Shown here: positions 38,661 to 48,952 of the stretch, piece after piece
Layout of the letters: each line of letters opens with the position of its first letter
Numbering within the stretch: position 1 is the first letter of the stretch
From: Vibrio amylolyticus
GTDB taxonomy: Bacteria > Pseudomonadota > Gammaproteobacteria > Enterobacterales > Vibrionaceae
Direction: 5' to 3'
Assembly: GCF_023145695.1 (NCBI RefSeq)
Contig: NZ_JAJHVV010000003.1
Span: forward strand, 186,001 to 250,000
Length of the DNA: 64,000 nucleotides
Translations under genes and position numbers: made by a program
The notes under the pieces: model-generated
Told to the model about the DNA's origin: nothing
Seen by the model: the letters and a program-made list of their open reading frames with translations, nothing else
The model's database searches: none

Positions 38661-39536
38661 ATGAAGCGGATAATGTTATTCTTAGCCACTAACCTTGCAG
38701 TGGTACTTGTATTAAGTGTTGTGCTTAATATTGTTTATGCCGTTACGGGAATGCAACCAGGTAGTTTGTCTGGTTTATTAGTGATGGCCGCGGTATTTGG
38801 CTTTGGTGGCTCTTTTATATCTTTGCTGATGTCTAAGAAAATAGCGCTAAAGTCGGTTGGTGGTGTCGTAATAGAGAGCCCACGTAACGAAACAGAGCAT
38901 TGGTTACTGGAAACGGTTGAGCGTCAAGCACAGCAAGTTGGTATTGGCATGCCGACCGTCGCTATATACGATGCGCCAGATATTAATGCCTTTGCAACAG
39001 GTGCTAAACGAGATGACTCATTGGTAGCAGTATCAACAGGTTTGTTGCACAATATGACCCGTGACGAAGCGGAAGCGGTACTTGCACACGAAGTTAGCCA
39101 CATTGCTAACGGCGATATGGTGACAATGACCCTCATGCAGGGTGTTGTGAACACGTTTGTTATCTTCCTGTCTCGCTTTATTGCAAACATTGTTGCTTCT
39201 AACAATAGCGATGAAGAAGGGCAAGGTAGCAACATGATGGTTTACTTTGGCGTCTCTATGGCACTTGAACTCGTGTTTGGTTTCCTAGCGAGCTTCCTGA
39301 CCATGTGGTATAGCCGTCACCGTGAGTTTCATGCAGACTATGGCGCTGCCAAAATGGTGGGTAGTCATAAAATGATTGCGGCATTAGAGCGTTTGAAGGT
39401 GAGTCATGAGCCTCAGCTGGAAGGTTCTATGATGGCATTTGGTATTAATGGTAAGCGTTCAATGACAGAACTTCTTATGAGCCACCCGCCATTAGATAAG
39501 CGTATCGATGCACTACGTAGCTATAGTTATGATTAA
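38661..39536 (+). CDS. htpX: Membrane zinc metalloprotease HtpX
   Basis: HtpX degrades misfolded inner membrane proteins together with FtsH. The 291 residues fit. The catalytic HEVSH motif is at residues 143-147, with two hydrophobic segments at each end (4-28 and 33-56 at the N-terminus, about 160-210 further on). The ribosome site GGAG lies 7-8 bases before the ATG. The gene stands alone with its own terminator. A Cpx or heat-shock promoter is expected, but I could not recognise one. Confidence 0.97.
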   Translation: MKRIMLFLATNLAVVLVLSVVLNIVYAVTGMQPGSLSGLLVMAAVFGFGGSFISLLMSKKIALKSVGGVVIESPRNETEHWLLETVERQAQQVGIGMPTVAIYDAPDINAFATGAKRDDSLVAVSTGLLHNMTRDEAEAVLAHEVSHIANGDMVTMTLMQGVVNTFVIFLSRFIANIVASNNSDEEGQGSNMMVYFGVSMALELVFGFLASFLTMWYSRHREFHADYGAAKMVGSHKMIAALERLKVSHEPQLEGSMMAFGINGKRSMTELLMSHPPLDKRIDALRSYSYD

Positions 39537-39574
39537 TAGCTAGGACTAATCGTTAAGTAAAATACCAGGTATTA

Positions 39575-39601
39575 AAAAAGGGCTCTATATGAGCCCTTTT
39601 T
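39575..39601 (+). terminator. Terminator of htpX
   Basis: AAAAAGGGCTC and GAGCCCTTTTT pair around TATAT. Confidence 0.95.
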
Positions 39602-39657
39602 GCTGTCTGTCGTTTATTGACAAAGATTACTTACAGCTAATTGATCGTTGCTGCCAA

Positions 39658-39694
39658 TTGATAAGTGACCTGTGATGAATGAGTCACCTATCAA
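39658..39694 (-). repeat. Hairpin in the purB 3' region
   Basis: TTGATAAGTGAC and GTCACCTATCAA pair over 12 bp on the - strand transcript (one G-U pair), with a 13-base loop. On the + strand one position is mismatched, so it belongs to purB RNA. It lies 25-61 bases after the purB stop and has no T-tract. Confidence 0.7.
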
Positions 39695-39718
39695 CGGGTA
39701 AAACGTATACCTTTAGAG

Positions 39719-41110
<1,392 letters not shown>

Positions 41111-41177
41111 TCAAAATTTACATATTCAAAATATGGTGAGCTTTATACCAATAACTATCATGATTGTCACGAATATT

Positions 41178-41193
41178 GCGCAATCGTTTGCGC
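41178..41193. promoter_or_regulatory. PurR operator upstream of purB
   Basis: GCGCAATCGTTTGCGC matches the PurR consensus ACGCAAACGTTTGCGT at 13 of 16 bases, including the central CG. It lies between purB and the hairpin after hflD. It fits purine repression of purB, although in E. coli the purB operator is inside the gene. Confidence 0.65.
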
Positions 41194-41239
41194 GAAAGTG
41201 ACGTTACTTAATGAAAGATAGATTTATCGCTATAAAGAG

Positions 41240-41265
41240 ACAGCTCGCGACTTATCGCGAGCTGT
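41240..41265. terminator. Hairpin after hflD
   Basis: ACAGCTCGCG and CGCGAGCTGT form a perfect 10-bp stem, loop ACTTAT. On the - strand it follows the hflD stop, but the T-tract after it is poor (CTCTTTA); on the + strand TTTTG follows. It may only reduce read-through into purB. Confidence 0.6.
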
Positions 41266-41282
41266 TTTGTTATCTTTGGCAA

Positions 41283-41900
41283 TTACATTCTCGCCAATAA
41301 AATTTGAGCTTGTTCGACCATCTTCTTTCGACCGAAAATCAAGTGACGACGTTTACCGCCAACTTGACGCCACAGCACCGCGCTACGGATACCTGACAGT
41401 AGTAATGCGCGAACTTTATGTTGATTAGTTGTGTGTTGTAACACAGCAGGTGTGCCTGATACTTGGATTCGTGGACCAATAGGGCTCACAACATCGAGAT
41501 AGACACTCGCAAGGTTACTCAGCATTTGCTCATCAAGCAGTTCAAAATGATCGAGTTGACGATCGAGCATTTGTATACGATCAGCAAGTTGAGACATCGC
41601 ATCGTTACGTGCACTGAGCTTTTTCTCAAGAGCCATTAGACTAATGATATAGCGCGTTATTTCACTGCCAGCTGGCGTACTATCAATACCTTTGACTAAA
41701 CATTCGAGACCCAGCTTTAGGTCTTGTTCTTGGCCAAAAACATCTAAGGTACTATTGGGGCTTAATTTTAGGACTGCATGTAGTGATGTTTTAAATGCGT
41801 CATGGTCACATTCACCATCTTTTGCTACTTGTTGAACTAAAGCAACCGCTTGGCAGATACCAGCAAAAGCGATAGTACGGTCATAAAGAGAATTCGCCAC
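41283..41900 (-). CDS. hflD: HflD high frequency lysogenisation protein homolog
   Basis: A 205-residue UPF0274/HflD protein. In E. coli it binds the lambda CII protein and lies between mnmA and purB, as here. The helical text ([25 protein letters not shown]) matches the family N-terminus. The start codon is GTG, with AGGAG 8 bases upstream. Its role outside phage biology is unknown. It follows mnmA after 26 bases, so the two are probably co-transcribed. Confidence 0.94.
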   Translation of the reverse strand: MANSLYDRTIAFAGICQAVALVQQVAKDGECDHDAFKTSLHAVLKLSPNSTLDVFGQEQDLKLGLECLVKGIDSTPAGSEITRYIISLMALEKKLSARNDAMSQLADRIQMLDRQLDHFELLDEQMLSNLASVYLDVVSPIGPRIQVSGTPAVLQHTTNQHKVRALLLSGIRSAVLWRQVGGKRRHLIFGRKKMVEQAQILLARM

Positions 41901-41926
41901 TTAGTAGTACTCCTGATTACGAATTG

Positions 41927-43036
41927 TTAAATGCGTTGTTCGATAATGCCGCCACCTAGGCAAACATTATCAAGATAAAATACAGCAGACTGACCTGGTG
42001 TTACTGCTACCTGAGGTTGGTCAAAGATAACTTTAATGTTTTCATCATCAATGGGGATGATGGTACATGGAATATCCGTTTGACGATAACGTGTTTTCAC
42101 CGTGCAAGTTAACGGTTCTGTTATTGGTGTTCTATCAACCCAATGCAGTTGTGAGGCAACAAGGCCTTGTGATTTTAATAGTGGGTGATCAGCGCCTTGT
42201 ACTGCAATAAGCACATTTCGTTTAAGATCTTTCTCTGCAACGTACCATGGGTCTTCGTTACCGCCGCCGCCTTTTTGGCCGCCAATTTGTAAACCTTTAC
42301 GCTGGCCTAAAGTGTGATACATCAAACCTTGGTGTTTACCAATAACATTACCTTCTGGTGTTTCAATATTGCCAGGTTGTGCAGGTAAGTAGCGAGAAAG
42401 GAAATCAGTAAACTTACGTTCGCCGATAAAACAGATACCTGTTGAATCCTTTTTCTTGGCCGTGATCAGACCTTGCTCTTCAGCGATTTTTCTTACTTCC
42501 GGCTTTTCAAGATTACCGACAGGGAAAAGGCTGCGAGCCACTTGCTCGTGGCTTAATGTATACAGAAAGTAGCTTTGGTCTTTATTGCTATCAAGCCCAC
42601 GTAGCATTTGAGGCTTCTCATTACCTTCTGGGAAAGTACGATCTACATAGTGTCCCATCGCGATGTAATCAGCATCTAATACATCATCTGCAAAGTCTAA
42701 GAATGCTTTAAACTTAATCTCTTTATTACAGAGAATATCTGGGTTTGGTGTTCTCCCTGCTTTATATTCAGCAAGGAAGTACTCAAATACATTGTCCCAA
42801 TATTCTGCGGCAAAGTTTATTGTGTGAAGATGGATACCTAGCTTGTCACATACAGCTTGAGCATCTGCTAAATCTTCTGCGGCTGTACAATATTCTTCGT
42901 TATCGTCTTCTTCCCAGTTCTTCATGAACAAGCCTTCGACTTGATAACCTTGCTGCTTAAGAAGATAGGCTGAAACTGATGAATCGACACCGCCAGACAT
43001 ACCGACAATGACTTTCTTTTGGCTGTTGTTTGACAT
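41927..43036 (-). CDS. mnmA: tRNA-specific 2-thiouridylase MnmA
   Basis: It makes the 2-thio group of the wobble uridine in tRNA for Lys, Glu and Gln. The 369 residues match the family. The PP-loop SGGVDSS is near residues 14-20, and the two catalytic Cys are in [12 protein letters not shown] and [10 protein letters not shown]. It is the first gene of mnmA-hflD; the sulfur relay genes are not in this window. The ribosome site before the ATG is weak. Confidence 0.97.
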   Translation of the reverse strand: MSNNSQKKVIVGMSGGVDSSVSAYLLKQQGYQVEGLFMKNWEEDDNEEYCTAAEDLADAQAVCDKLGIHLHTINFAAEYWDNVFEYFLAEYKAGRTPNPDILCNKEIKFKAFLDFADDVLDADYIAMGHYVDRTFPEGNEKPQMLRGLDSNKDQSYFLYTLSHEQVARSLFPVGNLEKPEVRKIAEEQGLITAKKKDSTGICFIGERKFTDFLSRYLPAQPGNIETPEGNVIGKHQGLMYHTLGQRKGLQIGGQKGGGGNEDPWYVAEKDLKRNVLIAVQGADHPLLKSQGLVASQLHWVDRTPITEPLTCTVKTRYRQTDIPCTIIPIDDENIKVIFDQPQVAVTPGQSAVFYLDNVCLGGGIIEQRI

Positions 43037-43208
43037 TACTTAATACCACTCACTATAACTGGTCGCAGATTCTACCAGAAACATGTTGATGGATACAGAT
43101 CCGAGAAGTCAATCACATAACCATATTGATAAATTTTGTCGTAATAATATAGAAGTTATTTGTTTACCTGTGGCATAGTGCAGCCAAGATAACGATTGAG
43201 AGAAAACC

Positions 43209-43478
43209 ATGTCAGAACAAAACGAATTTATGCAAGAGCAAGAGCTAATTGAAGTGATTGAAAATCAATTAGAAGATGGTGAGCCAAAGAAAGTAAAAGA
43301 GACCCTAATGCGCCTGATGATGACGGGCACTTCAAGAGATGATGCTGTAGCTATGATGGCTTGCTGCATGTCCATCGAGATTTTTGATGTGATGAAAAAT
43401 GAAGGTGAGTTTAATTTAAAGCGTTATTCAGAGAACTTAGAGCAGCTTCCAGACCTTAGTTTTATGGAAGGTGAATAA
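43209..43478 (+). CDS. Small acidic uncharacterised protein (89 aa)
   Basis: I do not recognise a named family. The 89 residues are acidic and helical, with a Met-rich centre and a neighbouring Cys pair (MMACCMS). GAGAG lies 8 bases before the ATG, and the codon use is like its neighbours, so it should be real. It lies between mnmA (divergent) and gsk (same strand, 100 bases on), which gives no functional clue. A metal-related or regulatory role is only a guess. Confidence 0.8.
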   Translation: MSEQNEFMQEQELIEVIENQLEDGEPKKVKETLMRLMMTGTSRDDAVAMMACCMSIEIFDVMKNEGEFNLKRYSENLEQLPDLSFMEGE

Positions 43479-43578
43479 TAAATCCTCTCTGCAAACGTTT
43501 GCTATAGTTTGGTAGATTGCCGCGCGTTATTGAGCGCGGTAGAATCCGCTTCCCACAACTAATAACGAACTAACGCTT

Positions 43579-44883
43579 ATGAAATTTCCAGGCCAACGCA
43601 AGTCGAAGCATTATTTTCCTGTTCATACACGTGACCCTTTAGTGAGCCAAGCTCAAGAAAGTAAGAAAATGTCACGAACGCATATTATCGGCATTGATCA
43701 AACGCTTGTAGATATCGAAGCGAAAGTAACTTCAGAACTTATTGAGAAATATAATCTGAGCAAAGGGCATTCATTAGTTATTGATGATAATACCGCTGAA
43801 GCACTTTATACGCAGTTAAAAGAAGAGTGCTTGATAACGAATGAGCACGCTGGTGGAACGATCGGAAATACGTTGCATAATTACTCTGTATTAGCCGATG
43901 ATCGTTCTACGTTATTAGGTGTAATGAGCCAAGATATAAAAATTGGCAGTTATGGGTACCGTTACTTATGTAATACGTCAAGCCGAATGGATCTTAATCA
44001 TTTACAAGGTGTAGAAGGTGCAATTGGCCGATGTTTTGCACTAATTACTGAAGATGGTGAGCGTACTTTTGCTATTAGCGAAGGTCAAATGAACCAACTT
44101 CAGCCAGAAAGTATTCCAGAATCTATATTTGAAAATGCATCAGCATTAGTATTGACCGCTTATTTGGTTCGCTGTAAAGAAGGTGACCCAATGCCTTTAG
44201 CTACGATGAAAGCCATTGAATTTGCTAAAAAGCATAATGTACCTGTTGTATTAACGTTAGGAACGAAGTTCGTTATTCAAGATGATGCGAAGTTCTGGCA
44301 AGAGTTTATAAATGATCACGTATCAGTTGTTGCTATGAATGAAGAAGAAGCTGAAGCATTAACAGGTGAACACGATCCTTTAGTTGCTTCTGATATTGCA
44401 TTAAATTGGGTTGATTTGGTTTTGTGTACTGCGGGCCCTGTTGGCTTATATATGGCCGGTTATACTGAAGACGCTGCAAAACGTGAAACGTCTTTGCCTT
44501 TGTTACCAGGCTCTATCGCTGAATTTAATCGCTATGAGTTTAGCCGTCCTGCAGCAAAAAGCATGTGCGAAAATCCAGTTAAGGTCTACTCGCATATTGC
44601 ACCTTATATGGGCGGCCCTGAGAAAATTAAAAATACTAATGGGGCAGGGGATGCAGCACTGTCGGCGCTGCTTCATGATATGGCAGCCAATAAATACCAC
44701 AGAGAGAATATCCCTAATTCAAGTAAGCATGCTCATGCGTTCTTAACTTATTCTTCATTTTCTCAAGTTTGTAAGTATTCAAACAGAGCGAGTTATGAAG
44801 TATTAGCTCAGCACTCTCCACGATTATCTAAAGGTTTACCTGAAAGGGAAGACAGTTTGGAAGAATCTTACTGGGAAAGATAA
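43579..44883 (+). CDS. gsk: Inosine-guanosine kinase Gsk
   Basis: A PfkB family kinase that phosphorylates inosine and guanosine to the nucleotides in purine salvage. The 434 residues are the same length as E. coli Gsk, and the start KFPGQRKSKHYFPV is nearly identical. The catalytic stretch NTNGAGDAALSA carries the active-site Asp. A strong terminator follows at once. Nothing links it directly to hns behind it; it is simply a salvage gene. Confidence 0.97.
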   Translation: MKFPGQRKSKHYFPVHTRDPLVSQAQESKKMSRTHIIGIDQTLVDIEAKVTSELIEKYNLSKGHSLVIDDNTAEALYTQLKEECLITNEHAGGTIGNTLHNYSVLADDRSTLLGVMSQDIKIGSYGYRYLCNTSSRMDLNHLQGVEGAIGRCFALITEDGERTFAISEGQMNQLQPESIPESIFENASALVLTAYLVRCKEGDPMPLATMKAIEFAKKHNVPVVLTLGTKFVIQDDAKFWQEFINDHVSVVAMNEEEAEALTGEHDPLVASDIALNWVDLVLCTAGPVGLYMAGYTEDAAKRETSLPLLPGSIAEFNRYEFSRPAAKSMCENPVKVYSHIAPYMGGPEKIKNTNGAGDAALSALLHDMAANKYHRENIPNSSKHAHAFLTYSSFSQVCKYSNRASYEVLAQHSPRLSKGLPEREDSLEESYWER

Positions 44884-44885
44884 AT

Positions 44886-44913
44886 AAAAAAGGCTCCGTA
44901 AGGAGCCTTTTTT
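44886..44913. terminator. Bidirectional terminator (gsk / hns)
   Basis: AAAAAAGGCTCC and GGAGCCTTTTTT pair around GTAA. It ends gsk on + and hns on -. Confidence 0.95.
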
Positions 44914-44976
44914 ATTAAATGTTCTTTTCAACTAGTGTTTAGTAAAGAAACTAACGAATGAACGTGTGCGTATAAA

Positions 44977-45393
44977 TTAAAGAGCAAACTCTTCTAATGA
45001 TTTACCCGCATCAAGCTGTGCTTGGATTGCTGAAGGTGTACGACCTTGACCAGTCCACGTTTTTTCTTCACCGTTATTATCAACGTATTTGTATTTCGCA
45101 GGGCGAGGAGCACGTTTTGTTTTTACTTTACCTGTTTTAGTCTTAGTCTCGCCTGATAATGCAGAGATAAGTGCTTCAACATCAATACCGTCTTTTGAAA
45201 TCTGATCTGCAATTGCTGCTAGCTTAGCTTCTTGTTCTGCTTTCGCTGCGCGTTCATCTGCTTCTGCTTCTGTACGCTCTTGTACAACAATTGTTAATTT
45301 ATCTAATGCTTCTTCAAGTTGCTCAAGAGTTAAATCGCGAGCAAAGGCACGAAGGCTACGAATATTTAATAGTGTTTTTGATAGATCCGACAT
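44977..45393 (-). CDS. hns: H-NS family nucleoid protein (VicH-like)
   Basis: A 138-residue H-NS protein. The N-terminal part (residues 1-70) is the oligomerisation coiled coil, and the C-terminal DNA-binding core reads TWTGQGRTPSAI, with the AT-hook-like QGR. In Vibrio this is the VicH protein that silences horizontally acquired, AT-rich DNA. AGGA sits 7 bases before the ATG. It has its own terminator. Its upstream region is very AT-rich and probably curved, which fits self-binding. Confidence 0.96.
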   Translation of the reverse strand: MSDLSKTLLNIRSLRAFARDLTLEQLEEALDKLTIVVQERTEAEADERAAKAEQEAKLAAIADQISKDGIDVEALISALSGETKTKTGKVKTKRAPRPAKYKYVDNNGEEKTWTGQGRTPSAIQAQLDAGKSLEEFAL

Positions 45394-45768
45394 GTCTATT
45401 CCTATGAAAGTAATTTTGATTGGATAATATTAATCTGCAAATAGATTGAATACAATATTTTCGACAGAATAAATATTAGCATATTTAAAAAATATAAATA
45501 GTTAGATTTATGCAAATAAATGAAATAGATTTTAAAACACTAAACCAAAAGAACAGCTAAACAAATTCAATCGACTTTACATTACTTTACTTGCCACACG
45601 TAGAAAACAGAACGATTTGCTAACTTGGTTGTACCAGTTTCCTCTATCATAAGTTTTTTCGAGTTATATATTGCAATGAGCTTGCCTGTCGGTACAATGG
45701 CCGCACTTTAAGCGCTTAAGTGGTTAAATTGTTGTTAATATGACGTAACGACAGTTTTTTCATGTTTG
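45394..45768. other. Divergent region between hns and the lysine transporter
   Basis: About 280 bases next to hns are very AT-rich and should carry the hns promoter. A sigma-70 promoter for the transporter transcript is at 45671-45698, followed by a near-perfect palindrome at 45705-45721. The remainder of the gap up to the transporter is the riboswitch and its expression platform. Confidence 0.6.
45671..45698 (+). promoter_or_regulatory. Predicted promoter of the lysine riboswitch transcript
   Basis: TTGCAA and TACAAT with a 16-base spacer, 71 bases before the aptamer. It is the best sigma-70 match on this strand in the region. Confidence 0.55.
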
Positions 45769-45947
45769 GTGCGGTAGAGGAGCGAAACACAAAAGTAACT
45801 GTTATTGGGGTGATGCCAACGAATAGTAGTGAAAGGGTGTTTCGCCGAAGTGAGAATGTGTCATCAGCACCTTTCGCTGGGGTTGTACTCAATAGGTACG
45901 ACACTGCCATAGTCTATAATTTTTTAAACTATGGAGCGCTACTGTAG
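45769..45947 (+). promoter_or_regulatory. Lysine riboswitch (L box) aptamer
   Basis: The conserved blocks of the LYS element appear in order: GGTAGAGGAGCG, AAGTAAC, GGTGTTTCGCCGAAGTGA, GGGGTTGTACTC and TATGGAGCGCTACTG. They line up with the E. coli lysC leader as I recall it. P1 forms between CGGTAG (45772-45777) and CTACTG (45939-45944). It lies upstream of an NhaC-family transporter, a known target of this class. Confidence 0.9.
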
Positions 45948-46020
45948 AGTTAGGTTTCATTCTATTGAACCTTTCACTTCGACTATCAAAATCTCGATGA
46001 AATGATTTCACGTGATTTTT

Positions 46021-46029
46021 CTACAGTAG
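46021..46029 (+). promoter_or_regulatory. Riboswitch expression platform: strand competing for P1
   Basis: CTACAGTAG is perfectly complementary to the 3' side of P1 (CTACTGTAG, 45939-45947), with 73 bases between. When P1 is not formed, the two strands could pair. No T-rich terminator follows, so translational control is more likely. Confidence 0.65.
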
Positions 46030-46066
46030 ATCTCTTGCCATTATTACTAACTGGTTTTTGAAGATC

Positions 46067-47668
46067 ATGAATTTAATCGATTTTGCATCATCCCCTTTGT
46101 CACTTTTGCCACCACTTGTGGCGTTAACTCTAGCGATCATAACGCGTCGTGTATTGATCTCCCTTGGGGTTGGTATCGTTCTTGGTGCGTTGCTACTTAC
46201 TGATTACTCCATTGGTAACTTATTTGGTTACATTGGAACGACTGTATCCAGCGTCTTTATTGAAGATGGTGGTATTAATACTTGGAATATGAGTATTGTT
46301 GGTTTCCTACTGCTGCTTGGTATGATGACAGCTCTCTTATCTATGTCTGGCGGCACGCGTGCATTCGCGGAATGGGCTCAGACTCGTGTTAAGAGTAAAC
46401 GTGGATCAAAATTACTTGCCGCATGTCTGGGTGTGTTCATCTTTATCGATGATTACTTCAACAGCTTAGCGGTTGGGGCGATCTCTCGCCCTGTTACTGA
46501 CCGTTATTACGTTTCTCGTGCAAAGCTTGCATATATTCTTGATTCAACCGCTGCTCCTATGTGTGTGTTGATGCCAGCATCAAGCTGGGGTGCATACATC
46601 ATGACTATCGTTGGCGGTATCTTAATCTCGCACGGTGTGACTGAATACTCAGCGATTGGCGCATACGTTCGTATGATTCCAATGAACTTTTACGCGGTAT
46701 TCGCACTATTAATGGTATTTGCGGTTGTTTGGTTCCAACTTGATGTTGGCCAAATGCGTAAACATGAAATTCGCGCTTCTCAAGGTCGCGGGTTTGATAA
46801 AGATAAAGAGACTGACCTTCCAGAAGCACATGAGCTGAACGAAGAGTTGGATATTAAAGAAAGTGAACACGGTAAGGTGTCTGACCTTATACTGCCAATC
46901 GTTGCTTTAATTGCTTCGATGGTTGTTGCTATGCTGTATACCGGTGGTCAAGCACTTAAAGCAGATGGCGAAGCTTTCTCTCTTCTAGGCGCGTTTGAAA
47001 ATACTGATGTTGGTATGTCACTTATTTATGGTGGTGTAACTGGCCTTGCTGTTGCGTTAATTACCGTACTAAAACAAAAATTGTCTCCAAGCGACATCGG
47101 CGTAACGCTTTGGATTGGTGCTAAGTCTATGTTTGGCGCAATCTTAATTCTAGTTTTCGCATGGACGATTGGTACTGTCATCGGTGACATGAAAACGGGT
47201 ACTTATTTGTCTTCTCAAATCGAAGGCACTATTAGCTCGACTTGGTTACCTGTCATTCTGTTCTTGTTAGCGGGTCTAATGGCGTTCTCGACGGGAACAT
47301 CTTGGGGCACATTCGGCATCATGCTTCCGATTGCCGGTGACATGGCTGGAGCAACTGACTTAGCACTGATGCTTCCTATGTTAAGTGCAGTGTTGGCTGG
47401 TTCTGTGTTTGGTGATCACTGTTCACCGATTTCTGATACCACAATTTTGTCTTCAACAGGTGCTCGTTGTAACCACATTGACCACGTTGCCACTCAACTG
47501 CCTTATGCGTTATCTGTCGCATTGGTTTCTTGTGTTGGCTTTATCGTTCTAGGAATGACAGCGTCAGTTCTGTTCTCATTCTTAGCGGCGTTAATGACGT
47601 TTACGCTAGTTTGCTTTGCAATGTCGCTGATCGCTAAATCAAAACTGGAAAATTGTCAGAGCGTTTAA
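46067..47668 (+). CDS. NhaC-family antiporter-like lysine transporter
   Basis: A 533-residue polytopic membrane protein of the Na+/H+ antiporter NhaC family, with roughly 12 membrane segments and a hydrophilic loop at about residues 225-275. In several gamma-proteobacteria relatives with a lysine riboswitch are predicted lysine transporters (called LysW in comparative work), and this fits. The ATG at 46067 is used; a TTG at 46058 is also in frame and neither has a strong ribosome site. Substrate assignment comes from the riboswitch, not from the protein. Confidence 0.9.
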   Translation: MNLIDFASSPLSLLPPLVALTLAIITRRVLISLGVGIVLGALLLTDYSIGNLFGYIGTTVSSVFIEDGGINTWNMSIVGFLLLLGMMTALLSMSGGTRAFAEWAQTRVKSKRGSKLLAACLGVFIFIDDYFNSLAVGAISRPVTDRYYVSRAKLAYILDSTAAPMCVLMPASSWGAYIMTIVGGILISHGVTEYSAIGAYVRMIPMNFYAVFALLMVFAVVWFQLDVGQMRKHEIRASQGRGFDKDKETDLPEAHELNEELDIKESEHGKVSDLILPIVALIASMVVAMLYTGGQALKADGEAFSLLGAFENTDVGMSLIYGGVTGLAVALITVLKQKLSPSDIGVTLWIGAKSMFGAILILVFAWTIGTVIGDMKTGTYLSSQIEGTISSTWLPVILFLLAGLMAFSTGTSWGTFGIMLPIAGDMAGATDLALMLPMLSAVLAGSVFGDHCSPISDTTILSSTGARCNHIDHVATQLPYALSVALVSCVGFIVLGMTASVLFSFLAALMTFTLVCFAMSLIAKSKLENCQSV

Positions 47669-47690
47669 TCTATTCACTTTGATATATCAG

Positions 47691-47714
47691 AAGGGGGCTT
47701 AGGCCTCCTTTTTT
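47691..47714 (+). terminator. Terminator of the lysine transporter
   Basis: AAGGGGGC and GCCTCCTT pair with one G-U, loop TTAG, then six T. Confidence 0.88.
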
Positions 47715-47841
47715 AACTGTTTTATATAAGACTTTTGTTGTCTTAAAATAAAAGTAGAAAAGTGCTAATAAAAGGTTGCAAATGATAACTAGCTTAGTTA
47801 GTGTGGTTATCAACGAAGCAACACTAGCAGAGCCAATAAGT

Positions 47842-47889
47842 ATGCGTTATTTAAATATTAATATTCATCACCATCATCACCCTATCTAG
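47842..47889 (+). CDS. hisL: His operon leader peptide HisL
   Basis: A 15-residue peptide MRYLNINIHHHHHPI with five consecutive His codons, followed by TAG and the attenuator. Translation speed through the His codons would decide between antiterminator and terminator when charged tRNA-His is scarce. It is shorter than the E. coli leader (seven His). The TAAG-type ribosome site upstream is weak. Confidence 0.93.
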   Translation: MRYLNINIHHHHHPI

Positions 47890-47913
47890 TCTTTCGGGGA
47901 GATATACGCATAC

Positions 47914-47996
47914 CCGGGAGGCACAGGCTCCCGGAGGTGAAATCTGCAAAACAAGATTCAAACCCTCGGGAGACCAAAAGTCCCCGAGGGTTTTTT
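47914..47996 (+). terminator. His operon attenuator
   Basis: Hairpins CCGGGAG/CTCCCGG (47914-47934) and AATCT/AGATT (47941-47958) precede the terminator CCCTCGGG(A)GAC/GTCCCCGAGGG (47963-47990) and six T. GGGGA stretches near 47897 can pair alternatively with these arms. The order fits attenuation by the leader peptide. Confidence 0.92.
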
Positions 47997-48051
47997 AGTT
48001 TTAGCTCGAATAATTTTTAATGAATACAACAATTTGTACAGGGAAGAAGCA

Positions 48052-48948
48052 ATGCAAACACCACGTCTAAGAATCGCAATCCAAAAGAAAGGCCGCTTAA
48101 GTAAAGAGTGTCAGGACCTACTTAAAAAGTGTGGAGTTAAATTTATCGTAATGGGTGAGCGTCTTGTCGTTCATTCACTAAATATGCCAATTGATTTGTT
48201 ACTCGTTCGTGATGATGATATCCCTGGTTTGATCATGGACGGCGTTGTCGACCTAGGCTTTATTGGTGAAAATGAGCTTGAAGAAGTTCGTTTAGATAGA
48301 AAAGCACTAGGCAAGCCAAATGAGTACGTTCCGCTTCGTCGTCTTGACTTTGGTGGCTGTCGTTTATCTATCGCCATCAATAAAGATGAAGAGTACAACG
48401 GCCCTCAAGATCTCGCTGGCAAACGTATTGCGACGACTTACCCTCAACTATTAAAAGCGTTTATGGATGAGCAAGGCGTCGACTACAGCGCTTGTATGTT
48501 AACAGGCTCAGTTGAGGTTGCCCCTCGCGCTGGTCTTTCCGATGCTATTGCAGATCTTGTTTCAACTGGCGCAACGCTTGAAGCAAATGGTCTGAAGGAA
48601 GCGGAAGTTATTTTCAAATCGAAAGCGACGTTAATCCAACGTAAAGGTGAGTTCGACGCTGATAAACAAGCGCTTATTGAAAAGCTTTTGACACGTATGC
48701 AGGGTGTTCAGCAAGCGAAAGAGTCAAAATACATTATGTTACACGCTCCAGTTTCTAAGCTTGAGCAAGTCAAAGCGTTACTGCCTGGCGCTGAAGATCC
48801 TACGGTATTACCTCTATCTACAGATAAAGAGAAAGTGGCTATTCACCTAGTAAGTACTGAGAACTTGTTCTGGGAAACAATGGAACAGCTGAAAGAGTTA
48901 GGTGCTAGCTCGATTCTTGTTCTTCCAATCGAAAAAATGATGGGGTAA
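48052..48948 (+). CDS. hisG: ATP phosphoribosyltransferase HisG
   Basis: The first, feedback-inhibited step of histidine synthesis, joining ATP and PRPP. The 298 residues from the ATG at 48052 match the long form with the C-terminal regulatory ACT-like domain. A TTG at 48034 opens a longer frame that lacks support; GGGAAG sits before the ATG. The N-terminus [17 protein letters not shown] agrees with enteric HisG. It leads the his operon behind the attenuator. Confidence 0.98.
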   Translation: MQTPRLRIAIQKKGRLSKECQDLLKKCGVKFIVMGERLVVHSLNMPIDLLLVRDDDIPGLIMDGVVDLGFIGENELEEVRLDRKALGKPNEYVPLRRLDFGGCRLSIAINKDEEYNGPQDLAGKRIATTYPQLLKAFMDEQGVDYSACMLTGSVEVAPRAGLSDAIADLVSTGATLEANGLKEAEVIFKSKATLIQRKGEFDADKQALIEKLLTRMQGVQQAKESKYIMLHAPVSKLEQVKALLPGAEDPTVLPLSTDKEKVAIHLVSTENLFWETMEQLKELGASSILVLPIEKMMG

Positions 48949-48952
48949 CGCC

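Noticed and set aside
45762..45947. A 61-residue open frame upstream of the lysine transporter
   Set aside because: It coincides with the riboswitch aptamer, has no ribosome site, and its sequence is explained by RNA structure.
47863..47889. His-rich peptide as a possible metal-binding microprotein
   Set aside because: The attenuator and hisG follow directly, so a leader peptide explains it.
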